Below the pieces are notes generated by a model. The model had not been told where the DNA came from. It saw only the letters and a list, made by a program, of their open reading frames with translations, and made no database searches. A program made the position numbers and the translations under genes. From Deltaproteobacteria bacterium (GTDB taxonomy: Bacteria > Desulfobacterota > Desulfobulbia > Desulfobulbales > Desulfobulbaceae), in assembly GCA_024280455.1 (NCBI GenBank), contig JAJRQC010000092.1, forward strand, positions 1 through 38,250: a stretch of 38,250 nucleotides of DNA, read 5' to 3'. This document shows, piece after piece, positions 7,721 through 15,954 of the stretch (the first letter of the stretch is position 1; each line of letters starts with the position of its first letter).

Positions 7721-10700
7721 AGAGAATCCTGGCCGCCTTTGCCGGTAACACCGTCTTTGCCAATATCGTGCTCCTGATGATCTTCATGGCCGGTGGACTT
7801 GCGGTGACGTCCATGCTGCGGGAGAGTTTTCCCCAGTTTTCCCTGGACCTGATATCGATCCAGGTGGCCTATCCCGGCGCTGACCCCGAGGAAGTGGAAG
7901 AGGGCATCAGCTTAAAAATTGAGGACGCCCTTGAGACGGTGGAGGGAATCAAACAGTATACCTCCAGATCTTCGGAGAATATGGCCTCGATAACCATCGA
8001 AGTTCAGGACGGCTATGATGTCAGCGAGGTCCTGGATCAGGTTAAATCCAAGGTCGATGCCATCTCCACCTTTCCGGTTGATGCCGAACAACCCGTGATC
8101 ACCGAGGTTCTTCTTCGCGACTCGGTGATGATGCTGGCTCTGTCCGGGGAGTTACATGAAAAGCAACTGAAAACCTGGGCCAACCGGGTCAGGGACGAGG
8201 TTAAACTGCTGGATGGGGTCTCCCAGGTGGAGGTCTTCGGCAGCCGTGATTACGAGATCTCCATAGAGGTCTCGGAGGAGCGGTTGCAGGAATACGGCCT
8301 GAGTTTCTCCCAGGTGGCACGGGCGGTCAGTAATTCAAGCCTGAACCTGCATGGCGGAACCATCCGGACCAGTGGTGAAGAGATCCGGATACGGACGGTC
8401 GGCCGGAAGTACACCGGGGCGGAGCTGGCGCAAATTATTGTTTTGGCCGGACCGGGTGGAGAGCTGATTCCGCTTGGCCGCATTGCCGAGATCAGGGACG
8501 GCTTCACCGAAGACCCGGTCAGCGCCCTGATCAACGGGGTGCCTTCGGTCTTTGTCATGGTGTTCAAAACCACTGATGAGGATGCCCTGAAGATTTCCAG
8601 CCAGGTCAGCCGGTATGTTGAGCAGCAGAAGCTTCAACTGCCGCCGGGCGTTTCCCTGATCGATTTTTATGATAATACCAAGGCATTGCGGGCCCGGATA
8701 AACCTGCTCAGTCGCAACGGCATTATTGGTATGTCCCTGGTCTTTTTTCTGCTCTGGCTCTTTCTGGATCTGCGTCTCTCGTTCTGGGGCGGCCTGGGCA
8801 TCCCCATTTCACTGGCTGGTGCGCTGTTTATCCTCTGGTCCATGGGTGAGACCATCAACATGGTTTCTCTGTTTGGCTTTATCATGGTGCTCGGGGTGGT
8901 GGTGGATGATGCGATTGTGGTGGGAGAGTCTATCTATGTCCACAGGATGCTGGGCAAACCACCCCTGCAGGCGGCGGTTGACGGTGTGGCCGAGGTGGGG
9001 ATGCCGGTAATAGCCGCTGTTTTGACCACTGTGGTTGCCTTTATTCCTCTGGCCTACGTGGGCGGTATTATGGGCAAGTTTATTGCCATTCTGCCCACGG
9101 TTGTGATCTCCTGCCTGCTGATCTCGCTTGTCGAATGTCTTTTTCTTCTGCCGGCCCATCTCAGCCACCTGCCGGATCTCAATCGGCAGAAGCAGTCGGG
9201 ATGGTTGATCGGTCGATGGGTCAGCGGTTTTCAGCAGTTTATGCAGCAGGGACTTGAGCGCTTTGTCCATGGCCGGTACATGCGTTTTCTGGACCGGGTT
9301 CTGCTCTGGCGTTATGTTTCCCTGGCTATTGCCATCTCTACTTTACTGTTGACCCTGGGCCTGGTCAAGGGCGGGTTGGTCAAGTTTCAGGTCTTTCCCA
9401 AGATTGACGGTTTTGTCATCACCTCGACGGTGGAATTTCCCGAGGGAACACCGCCTGCCGTGACCGAAAAGGCCTTGCAGGAGATTGAGGCGGCTTTTGT
9501 CCGGGTGGCCGAACGCACACCGACTATAAGCGGTGAGCCCATGATTAAGAAACGGCTCTCGCTGGTCGGCCAGACCTTGAGCAATACGATGGGGCGTACA
9601 GGACCGAATCTGGGCTCGGTGCAGATTATTTTACTGGAATCGGAAAAACGTGGAATCCACTCCAACGACCTGCTGGTGGCCTGGGAAAAAGAGGGCGGGG
9701 CCATTACCGGGGCCCGGGCCTTGACCTTTGAAGGGCTTTCCGCCGGACCGGGCGGCGCGGAAATAGAGGTCTGGCTGCAGGGCAATGACATGAAAACACT
9801 GGTTGCGGCCTCAGATCAGCTCCAGGAAAAGCTGGCGACCTATGACGGGGTTGTTCAGATCCGTTCCGATTTCAGCCCTGGGAAAAATGAACTGCGGCTG
9901 TCGCTCAAGCCGGAGGCCCGGGCTTTGGGTTTGAGTGTGAATGATCTTGCTCGCCAGGTCAATGCCGGTTTTTTCGGCCGGGAGGCCTTCCGTCTGCAGC
10001 GGGGTGAGGATGACATCCGGGTCAAGGTTCGCTACACCGCCGGTGAGCGCCGCCGCCTGTCGGATTTTTACAGCATGCGGATTCGAACCGCAGACGGCAC
10101 CCTTGTGCCTCTGGTGTCGGTTGCCGATATTGCACTGGCCCCAGGCTACTCCACCATCACTCGTACCGATGGCCAGCGCCGGATTGCTGTGACCGCAGAG
10201 GTGGATCCCAAGCGAGCCAACTCCCAGGAGATTTTTGCCGATCTTGGAACAGCGTTTTTCCCGAACCTGCAAAGACGCTACCCCGGCCTCCATATCTCTC
10301 TGCAGGGGGAAAAGAAAAACATGCGCGAGTCCTTTGGTTCGCTTAAAGTCACCTTTCCGCTGGCTGTTGTCGGTATTTTTGTTATCATTGCCACCATCTT
10401 TCGTTCATACATTCAGCCGGTGGTGATTCTGTTCACTATCCCGTTTGGAATTATCGGCGCGGTCTTCGGCCATCTTTTTCTCGGCTACAGCCTGTCGATG
10501 ATGTCCATGTTCGGGATGGTCGCCCTGACAGGGGTCGTGGTCAATGACGCTATTGTCCTGATTGAACGGATCAATGAGAATCTCGCCGAAGGAATGGAAT
10601 TTTTTGAGGCCCTCAAACAGGGAAGCCGCCGTCGTTTTCGGGCCATTCTCCTGACCTCGCTCAGTACGGTCGGCGGCCTGGCCCCACTGATCATGGAGAC

Positions 10701-10959
10701 CGATATGCAGGCTAAGTTTCTTATCCCCATGGCCCTGTCGCTGGCGGCCGGTGTTACCTTTGCCACCGTATTGACCCTGGTGCTGATTCCCAGCCTGCTG
10801 GCCATTGTCAATGATCTGCGCCGGGTGGTAGTACGGCTGCGGACGGGATGTTGGCCTTCCAGGGAAGAGGTGGAACCGGCGGCGCACAGGCGATTGAACC
10901 TGTATCAGCCCGGAAATTCCGCCATGACCGACCAGGGAAGTGTTCAATCTCAAATTTGA
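7717..10959 (+). CDS. RND-family efflux pump, inner-membrane transporter
   Basis: At 1080 residues it has the usual two-fold RND layout: TM1 near the N-terminus, a large periplasmic porter loop, TM2-7, a second loop, and TM8-12. Proton-relay residues are visible in TM4 (GVVVDDAIVVGES, Asp397-Asp398). The matching TM10 motif is GVVVNDAIVLIERIN. The opening motif (SFPQFSLDLISIQVAYPGADPEEVEE) is typical of the AcrB/MexB-like superfamily branch common in environmental proteobacteria. It would expel hydrophobic or amphiphilic compounds using the proton gradient. It is coupled to the adaptor upstream. Its stop codon falls inside the first base pairs of a repeated element that separates it from tolC. 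The substrate cannot be read from sequence. Confidence 0.92.
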   Translation: MKRILAAFAGNTVFANIVLLMIFMAGGLAVTSMLRESFPQFSLDLISIQVAYPGADPEEVEEGISLKIEDALETVEGIKQYTSRSSENMASITIEVQDGYDVSEVLDQVKSKVDAISTFPVDAEQPVITEVLLRDSVMMLALSGELHEKQLKTWANRVRDEVKLLDGVSQVEVFGSRDYEISIEVSEERLQEYGLSFSQVARAVSNSSLNLHGGTIRTSGEEIRIRTVGRKYTGAELAQIIVLAGPGGELIPLGRIAEIRDGFTEDPVSALINGVPSVFVMVFKTTDEDALKISSQVSRYVEQQKLQLPPGVSLIDFYDNTKALRARINLLSRNGIIGMSLVFFLLWLFLDLRLSFWGGLGIPISLAGALFILWSMGETINMVSLFGFIMVLGVVVDDAIVVGESIYVHRMLGKPPLQAAVDGVAEVGMPVIAAVLTTVVAFIPLAYVGGIMGKFIAILPTVVISCLLISLVECLFLLPAHLSHLPDLNRQKQSGWLIGRWVSGFQQFMQQGLERFVHGRYMRFLDRVLLWRYVSLAIAISTLLLTLGLVKGGLVKFQVFPKIDGFVITSTVEFPEGTPPAVTEKALQEIEAAFVRVAERTPTISGEPMIKKRLSLVGQTLSNTMGRTGPNLGSVQIILLESEKRGIHSNDLLVAWEKEGGAITGARALTFEGLSAGPGGAEIEVWLQGNDMKTLVAASDQLQEKLATYDGVVQIRSDFSPGKNELRLSLKPEARALGLSVNDLARQVNAGFFGREAFRLQRGEDDIRVKVRYTAGERRRLSDFYSMRIRTADGTLVPLVSVADIALAPGYSTITRTDGQRRIAVTAEVDPKRANSQEIFADLGTAFFPNLQRRYPGLHISLQGEKKNMRESFGSLKVTFPLAVVGIFVIIATIFRSYIQPVVILFTIPFGIIGAVFGHLFLGYSLSMMSMFGMVALTGVVVNDAIVLIERINENLAEGMEFFEALKQGSRRRFRAILLTSLSTVGGLAPLIMETDMQAKFLIPMALSLAAGVTFATVLTLVLIPSLLAIVNDLRRVVVRLRTGCWPSREEVEPAAHRRLNLYQPGNSAMTDQGSVQSQI

Positions 10960-11075
10960 TGGACTCGTAAAAAGGCGAAAACGCCATTTGCACTGCACGG
11001 AATTACAGGAAGTTATAACCTTTCCGCCGTCGGTTTCGTGGCTTTTCGAAGTCTACGCTTATCTATGACACCGAC
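10952..11075 (+). repeat. Dispersed ~124-bp repeat, copy A
   Basis: This is the first of three related elements. It starts AAATTTGATGGACTCG and contains the conserved block CTTTTCGAAGTCTACGCTTA, ending ACACCGAC. The GGACTCG...AAAAG start and the CTTTTCGAAGTCT segment near the end are imperfect inverted complements, so the transcript could fold as a long hairpin. It overlaps the RND stop codon and is in direct tandem with copy B. No protein is encoded. It looks like a nonautonomous or REP-type repeat. Confidence 0.75.
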
Positions 11076-11199
11076 AAATTTGATGGACTCGAAAAAAAAT
11101 AAATACGCCTGTTGCACGATACGGAAAATTAACAGGTTACAAACTCTCAGCCGTCGGTGGCGAGGCTTTTCGAAGTCTACGCTTATCTACGACATCGAC
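11076..11199 (+). repeat. Dispersed ~124-bp repeat, copy B
   Basis: This copy directly follows copy A with the same junction sequence AAATTTGAT, which appears a third time at 11200-11208. It shares the start (TTTGATGGACTCG) and the terminal block (GCTTTTCGAAGTCTACGCTT) but has diverged in the middle, so this is an old duplication rather than a recent one. It ends 26 bases before tolC and could affect read-through from the pump gene. Confidence 0.75.
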
Positions 11200-11225
11200 A
11201 AATTTGATTATCGTGTGAGGATGAT

Positions 11226-12614
11226 ATGAAGCGGATATGTAAACTTTTTTTTCTTGCCCTTCTGATGGCGACCACTGTTGCTGCAGCAGAAGAAGAATCC
11301 ATGCCTTCCCCTGATCTCTCGGGTGTTGAGGTGCTTGATCTGCAAACCGCCCAGCGACTCGCCCTTAAAGGCAATCCTGATCTGGCTGCGGCCATGAGCC
11401 GGATTGAACAGGCCCGGGCCCGGGTCAATCAGGCAGTGGCTGCCTGGTGGCCGACCCTTGATGTAACCGGGAAACTCAGCCGGGTTCGTAGATCCGATAT
11501 TGCCTATGATCTTATAAAGCTCTATCCCTCCTCACCTGGAGTATCAAATGACCGCACCTATGATGAGGGTACGGCCGGTGTCCAGGCGACCTGGCTGCTC
11601 TTTGACGGATTTTACCGTTCTTTCAAGCAGCAGCAGGCCCAATTCAACCAGAAGACCCTGGCGGCGGCGCATCGGGACAGTCAACGTCTTTTGGTCAATG
11701 CTGTTGCCGAGGCCTTTCTGAACGCACAACTTTCCCAGACCAATGTTGATATAGCCGCCGCAGATGAAAAATTTTATCTGAGTCAGTTGCGTGATGCGGA
11801 GAATCGATATGAAGTCGGGGTCGGGCCCTGGGGTGATGTCCTTAATATCAAGGTGCAGCTGAATTCGGCTAAAACAAGCCTGCTGCTTAATCAGCGTCAG
11901 TTCGAGGCTGCAGGCTATGGGCTGGCCGCCCTCATGGGTATACCCGAGGCCTCTTTCCCCAAAGGAGTACGACTGGCCGTGCTGGATAAGGATTTTAAAA
12001 TTGATGGGCTGGTAAAAGATGCGGAAACCTTGATTAAGGAAGCGCTGGCCTTACGACCGGACATTCGCCAACTTGAAATGCGCAAAAAAGAGGCGGAAGC
12101 AGGAGCTGGTCAGGCGGAAGCGCCGTTTTATCCTAAGGTGCAATTATCGGGTTCCGTGAATGGGAACCGGCAGGGAGATGTCCATTTAACCAGTGACGAT
12201 TTCGGCAATACGATTTCGGTGAATGTATCCTGGAATCTCTTCTCTGGAGGGGCCGATAAGGCCCGCCTGTTTGAGGCCCGGCAGAAAGACCGGGAAGTCG
12301 CCTATACCCTGGCCTCCCTGCGCAACAATGTGGCGGCCGAGGTCCGGCAGGATCTGGCCTTGCTGGCCGCAGCCGAGGAGCAGGTCCGCTTGCAGCGCGA
12401 CAGTGTGGAATTGGTCAAGGAAAACCGGGAGCTGGCAAAAAATGAGTATGAGGCGGGTGAGGCCTCACTGGTCCGGCTTAATGAGGCCCAGCGGGATCTG
12501 ACAACCACCTACAGCCGCCTGGCCCAGGCCCTTGTCGGGTACCATAAGGCCCGGCAAAAGCTGTTGGCGGCAACCGGCAGCAATCTGGAGCCCTTTATTT
12601 CGGGGAAAAAATAA
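11226..12614 (+). CDS. TolC-family outer-membrane efflux channel
   Basis: An exported protein of 462 residues. Signal peptide MKRICKLFFLALLMATTVAA is followed by the outer-membrane efflux protein repeat pattern. Two structurally repeated halves carry long amphipathic helices (LALKGNPDLAAAMSRIEQAR and later ALALRPDIRQLEMRKKEAEA). The second half includes NISVNVSWNLFSGG-type strand segments (here TISVNVSWNLFSGG). It would form the trimeric outer-membrane duct of the efflux system. GTGAGG lies just upstream of ATG 11226. It follows the pump in the same direction but is separated by two repeat copies, so it may rely on read-through or its own promoter. It converges on the TlpA gene with an 11-base gap. 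Confidence 0.9.
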   Translation: MKRICKLFFLALLMATTVAAAEEESMPSPDLSGVEVLDLQTAQRLALKGNPDLAAAMSRIEQARARVNQAVAAWWPTLDVTGKLSRVRRSDIAYDLIKLYPSSPGVSNDRTYDEGTAGVQATWLLFDGFYRSFKQQQAQFNQKTLAAAHRDSQRLLVNAVAEAFLNAQLSQTNVDIAAADEKFYLSQLRDAENRYEVGVGPWGDVLNIKVQLNSAKTSLLLNQRQFEAAGYGLAALMGIPEASFPKGVRLAVLDKDFKIDGLVKDAETLIKEALALRPDIRQLEMRKKEAEAGAGQAEAPFYPKVQLSGSVNGNRQGDVHLTSDDFGNTISVNVSWNLFSGGADKARLFEARQKDREVAYTLASLRNNVAAEVRQDLALLAAAEEQVRLQRDSVELVKENRELAKNEYEAGEASLVRLNEAQRDLTTTYSRLAQALVGYHKARQKLLAATGSNLEPFISGKK

Positions 12615-12625
12615 ACAGGGACTCT

Positions 12626-13114
12626 TTACTGGTTGAGCTGTTTAAACTGTTCGTCGGTGAGTTCTGGAGCCCCAAAACTCCTGGAGATCACCCGTCCCTG
12701 TTTATTCGCCACGATAATGGTCGGAACGCCCTGCACTTTGTACTGTTTTGAGAGCGTACCTTTGGTGTCAAAGAGGACCGGGTAGGCCATTTTTGTTATC
12801 TCGATAAAGGCTCGCGCCCGTCCAATCGAGTCGTTAAAGCCCACATTGATTCCGACAAAGGCCATTCCCTGGGGGCCGTATTTTTCATAGAATTTGTTGA
12901 TTTCAGGAACTTCCCGTTTACAGTTTGGGCACCAGGAGGCCCAGAAGATAAGCATAACCGGCTGTTTGCCGATCACTTTGGCCAGGTCAACAGGCTTGCC
13001 GTCAAGGTCGGTGCCGGAAAAAGAGGTAATGGTGTCTCCGACGCCCAGGGCGTTTGCCGTTAACGGCAGGAAAAGGAAGAAGGCCAGGGAAAAAGCCAAA
13101 AATCGTTTATGCAT
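12626..13114 (-). CDS. TlpA/ResA-like periplasmic thioredoxin
   Basis: An exported thioredoxin-fold protein of 162 residues. A signal peptide (KRFLAFSLAFFLFLPLTANA) precedes a redoxin domain of the AhpC/TSA-TlpA class with active site WASWCPNC and a cis-Pro loop VQGVPTIIV. The CxxC motif and export place it as a thiol-disulfide reductase in the periplasm, for example for cytochrome c maturation or repair of oxidised cysteines. The CcdA/DsbD-like gene upstream on the same strand would supply its electrons. GGAGATGAAGT precedes the ATG. The gap between the two genes is 95 bases. Confidence 0.88.
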   Translation of the reverse strand: MHKRFLAFSLAFFLFLPLTANALGVGDTITSFSGTDLDGKPVDLAKVIGKQPVMLIFWASWCPNCKREVPEINKFYEKYGPQGMAFVGINVGFNDSIGRARAFIEITKMAYPVLFDTKGTLSKQYKVQGVPTIIVANKQGRVISRSFGAPELTDEQFKQLNQ

Positions 13115-13209
13115 ACTTCATCTCCGTTGATAGAAAGTTGATAGTTTAGAAGAAAATGAGTGATATAAGCATGTTATATGGGTAGGTCACGGGTTCGTTT
13201 TCATGACTG

Positions 13210-13908
13210 TTAAACAAACATCATGCCGGCTTGGATTAAAAAATACTCGGCCAGGCCGATCATGAAAACACCCATGGTTTTTTTGATGATAACCATCCAG
13301 TTGCCGGAGCGGGGGATACTGGCCAGGATACCTGAAAAGGTTCCGACCACGAGCAGAATTGCTCCCATGCCGAATGAAAACACAAAAAGCAGGGAGCCGC
13401 CGAGAAAGAGGTTGCCGGTGGAGGCGACATAGGCCAGCAGGGCACCAAGCACAGGTGCCGTACAGGGGCCGGCAATCAGACCTGAGGCCATGCCGACAAT
13501 AAAGACCCCGGGCATCCCCTTTATTTTTGTATCCATCCGTACAGCAAAGGTCGGCAGCCTGAACACATCAAGCATACCCAGCCCCAGCAGCAATATGATG
13601 TTACCGACGATAAAAAAGGTCCAGGGACTGGTGTTGATGGTGCCGAAAAACCGACCGGTGGCTGCAGCAAAAATACCAAGAGCGGCATAGGTCAGAGCCA
13701 TCCCCGTAATATACACCAGGGAAAGCAGAAATCCACGCAGCTTTGATCCACCGATATTGGAGTTGCTGATAACTCCGGCGGTTATGGGAATCATCGGATA
13801 GACGCAGGGAGTCAGGCTGGCAAGGAGGCCGCCGACATAGGCCGCGGTAAAGGCCAGCAGCAGAGAACCCTGCAGGTAGGTTTCAATCTGGCTGAGAAAG
13901 TGTTCCAT
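13210..13908 (-). CDS. CcdA/DsbD-type transmembrane thiol-electron carrier
   Basis: A protein of 232 residues with six predicted membrane helices. Both redox cysteines of the DsbD beta-domain family are visible: LLASLTPCVYPMIPIT early and LIAGPCTAPVLGALL in the middle of the protein. The family moves electrons from cytoplasmic thioredoxin across the inner membrane to periplasmic partners. It lacks the periplasmic alpha and gamma domains of full DsbD, so it is the short CcdA-like form. The TlpA-like protein downstream on the same strand is the likely acceptor. Role in cytochrome c biogenesis is inferred from the pairing. Confidence 0.88.
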   Translation of the reverse strand: MEHFLSQIETYLQGSLLLAFTAAYVGGLLASLTPCVYPMIPITAGVISNSNIGGSKLRGFLLSLVYITGMALTYAALGIFAAATGRFFGTINTSPWTFFIVGNIILLLGLGMLDVFRLPTFAVRMDTKIKGMPGVFIVGMASGLIAGPCTAPVLGALLAYVASTGNLFLGGSLLFVFSFGMGAILLVVGTFSGILASIPRSGNWMVIIKKTMGVFMIGLAEYFLIQAGMMFV

Positions 13909-13931
13909 AATTCTATTAGTAAGGATGAATC

Positions 13932-14052
13932 GTGATGGACTCGTAAAAAGTCAAAACAGTCATTTGCTCAGTACGGAATTACAAGATGATACGACCTTTC
14001 CGCCGTCGGTTTCGTGGCTTTTCGAAGTCTACGCTTATCTACGGCACCGACA
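13932..14052 (+). repeat. Dispersed ~121-bp repeat, copy C
   Basis: This third copy of the element at 10952-11199 is in the same orientation and closer to copy A than to B: TGATGGACTCGTAAAAAG start, CGGAATTACA, CTTTCCGCCGTCGGTTTCGT, and end block CTTTTCGAAGTCTACGCTTA. It lies in the divergent gap between the CcdA-like gene and the rhodanese gene, 24 bases from the former. Confidence 0.75.
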
Positions 14053-14110
14053 ATAGTAATTCTTTTTAATATACGGCGTTGTGGTAGAAAGTAAAGTGAA
14101 AAGGAACGGT

Positions 14111-14572
14111 ATGGAAAGTCCGGATAGCCCGATAAATCGGAAAAGAAGGCGGAAGGCTGAAAAGATGTATGCACGTTATCGTTGGTCCTTTCGGGGTATT
14201 CAGGAAATGGAGGCAAAGGAGGCGGTACGGCTCCATGCCCTGAACCGGGTCGTGTTTGTCGATGTTCGCGACCCGGCGGAACAGGCCGTCTCCATGCTGC
14301 CCGAAGCCTTGGCCGAGGCCGAATATCTGAAGGCTCCACAGAGGTTCATGAAAAAAAGAGTTCTCTGTTACTGCACCATCGGCTACCGCAGCGGTTTGTT
14401 CGTAAAGAAGTATGGACCCCAATACCCAAACCTGTATAACCTCAGCGGCGGCTTCATCCTCTGGCTCCATGCCGGTGGAATTATGGAAAAGAACGGGTCT
14501 AAAACCCGTCAGGTGCATGTCTATGGACAAAAATGGGCCCTGCAGCCGGAGGGGTATTTTCCGGTTTACTGA
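14111..14572 (+). CDS. Rhodanese-like sulfurtransferase domain protein
   Basis: A single rhodanese domain of about 153 residues. It has the VFVDVRDPAEQ motif after the first strand, the active-site loop CTIGYRS carrying the catalytic Cys, and the C-terminal LYNLSGGFILWLHAGG motif. Rhodaneses transfer sulfane sulfur or act as persulfide carriers. There is no signal peptide, so it is probably cytoplasmic. ATG 14111 is chosen because AAGGAA lies six bases before it; a GTG at 14081 would add ten basic residues. The N-terminal ~20 residues are rich in Arg and Lys. Neighbours give no further clue. Confidence 0.8.
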   Translation: MESPDSPINRKRRRKAEKMYARYRWSFRGIQEMEAKEAVRLHALNRVVFVDVRDPAEQAVSMLPEALAEAEYLKAPQRFMKKRVLCYCTIGYRSGLFVKKYGPQYPNLYNLSGGFILWLHAGGIMEKNGSKTRQVHVYGQKWALQPEGYFPVY

Positions 14573-14605
14573 TCCCGTCACTGAGCGAGAGAATGTGGGT
14601 TAGTT

Positions 14606-14834
14606 AGTGCCGGGTGCATTCCCATTTTGTTGCACTATCCATGTTTGCATCTTATCACATTAGCCAGACATAAAAAGCGTATGATTTTATCATGTATTGC
14701 ATTGGTGGACGGTGCCCACCCTACCACAAAACAACAAACTGGAGCGTGTAGGGTGGGCACCGCCCACCAAAAGTCAACTCAAGCAAGAGTGTTTTTCTCT
14801 TTGCGACAAAATGGGAATGCACCCGTCAGTGCCT
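14606..14834 (+). repeat. Nested inverted-repeat (MITE-like) element
   Basis: Two inverted repeats sit one inside the other. The outer arms are 14612-14631 and 14805-14824 (GGGTGCATTCCCATTTTGT and its complement). The inner arms are 14704-14724 and 14748-14768, 21 bp with one mismatch, around GGTGCCCACCCTAC. The 229-bp unit has no coding capacity. The inner GTAGGGTGGGC motif is of a kind often seen scattered in bacterial genomes. It lies in the convergent gap between the rhodanese and outer-membrane genes. Confidence 0.65.
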
Positions 14835-14901
14835 TACCTCCCAATTCCTGTCATAAAAAACAGGTAAGTGCAGACTCCGAGAAAATTTTACGGCACATTG
14901 C

Positions 14902-14979
14902 AGGTCTGCTTGAGTGGAGCGAAAGCGGACAGATGGCCGGCGCCGCCAATGTCCGCTTTCGCGGAGCTCAACCAGACCT
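14902..14979 (+). repeat. 30-bp imperfect inverted repeat (stem-loop)
   Basis: Arms 14902-14931 and 14950-14979 begin AGGTCTG and end GCGAAAGCGGACA (arm 1 sense) and are complementary at about 25 of 30 positions, with an 18-base GC-rich loop. No T-run follows on either strand, so a simple intrinsic terminator is unlikely. It resembles a REP or small mobile palindrome 39 bases beyond the 3' end of the outer-membrane gene. Confidence 0.6.
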
Positions 14980-15017
14980 ACACTCTCTACGATTTATTGG
15001 GTTGCGGGTATCCCGCG

Positions 15018-15683
15018 TTAGAAGTTATAACTTACAGTCAGTGACGCCACAGGATAGTACTGGAACGGATCCAGATCATCCTCGATTGCCTTTTTCTGTT
15101 CATCCAGGAACCGGACAACTTCCGGCTGGCCGTTGATATTAATCGGCGCTTCGACATAGAGATCGGAGACATTGGGCGAGCCCTGGAACATGACTCCGAC
15201 ATCAAAGGCAATACCCCATCCCTTCTGACCATGGTTGCTGTTCCAGCCCAGCCCCGCATAGGGAGCGATACTGTTGAAGTCCACTGTTCCCTTGACCCGA
15301 ACCAGTCCGGCATACTGCTGAAACTCGGCCGGCAGTAGGTCTCTTCGGTAGGTCCCGTCGACATTGACCTCGTTACCGTTGAAATACAGGCCTCCGGTCA
15401 GGCGAAACGAACCGCTGAACGGGTGCCAGTCCAGGAGCAGGGAACCGTTTTTAAATTCCGGCTCCATGGTATAGTCAATGTCACTGATGGTGGAATCAAA
15501 ATCAAATTTCAAGTAGTTGACTCCGCCCCGCAGGACAAAGTCATCGGTGAGGGCAATGCCCGCTTCCCCGCCAATCCCGAGGGTTCCCCCTTTTACGGCA
15601 AGGCTGATATCCCCCTGCTCGGCAAAACTGTTCTGGCTTGCGACAAGCAGGAGACAACTGACAACGATGGCTTGGATTTTCAT
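15018..15683 (-). CDS. Outer-membrane beta-barrel protein, function unknown
   Basis: 221 residues with a cleavable signal peptide (MKIQAIVVSCLLLVASQNSFA) and alternating amphipathic strands (VLRGGVNYLKFDFD, GSFRLTGGLYFNGNEVNV, IAPYAGLGWN). It ends in a terminal aromatic (VASLTVSYNF), the Bam recognition signal of outer-membrane barrels. Size suggests an 8- to 10-strand barrel. I do not recognise a specific family. AGAGGAT lies just upstream of the ATG. A sigma-54-type promoter at 15780-15764 suggests expression under activator control, unlike the rest of the window. Confidence 0.75.
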   Translation of the reverse strand: MKIQAIVVSCLLLVASQNSFAEQGDISLAVKGGTLGIGGEAGIALTDDFVLRGGVNYLKFDFDSTISDIDYTMEPEFKNGSLLLDWHPFSGSFRLTGGLYFNGNEVNVDGTYRRDLLPAEFQQYAGLVRVKGTVDFNSIAPYAGLGWNSNHGQKGWGIAFDVGVMFQGSPNVSDLYVEAPININGQPEVVRFLDEQKKAIEDDLDPFQYYPVASLTVSYNF

Positions 15684-15763
15684 GGTCTATCCTCTGGTAA
15701 AAAATGGCATTGAGTTCTGTATTTTTTTCCGCACCCGGTTTTTTTAGGGTGAGATTTTATTAA

Positions 15764-15780
15764 TGCAGGTGCCGTGCCAG
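15764..15780 (-). promoter_or_regulatory. Sigma-54 (-24/-12) promoter
   Basis: The minus strand reads CTGGCACGGCACCTGCA. This matches the sigma-54 consensus YTGGCACGRNNNTTGCW at all defined positions but one (CTGC for TTGC). It points at the outer-membrane gene, with an expected start about 70 bases before its ATG. Such promoters need an enhancer-binding ATPase; none is encoded here. Confidence 0.7.
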
Positions 15781-15910
15781 AGATTTTTTATAAATTACCT
15801 TTAGCAATTAATGATGGAAGAACAGTGGAGTATGAATATTGGGAATGGCGGAGTGCTGAGAATGGTGCCCGCTGGAAGAGTTGAGTGTCGGGAAACCGGC
15901 ACATTTCTTC

Positions 15911-15924
15911 CTGATGACCATCAG
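15911..15924. promoter_or_regulatory. Perfect palindrome, possible activator site for the sigma-54 promoter
   Basis: CTGATG-AC-CATCAG is a perfect 6-2-6 inverted repeat about 130 bases upstream of the sigma-54 promoter, where enhancer-binding proteins usually bind. This is suggested by position and symmetry only; short palindromes also arise by chance. Confidence 0.3.
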
Positions 15925-15954
15925 AGTTCAACTGTCATCGACAGAGAGTTGTTT

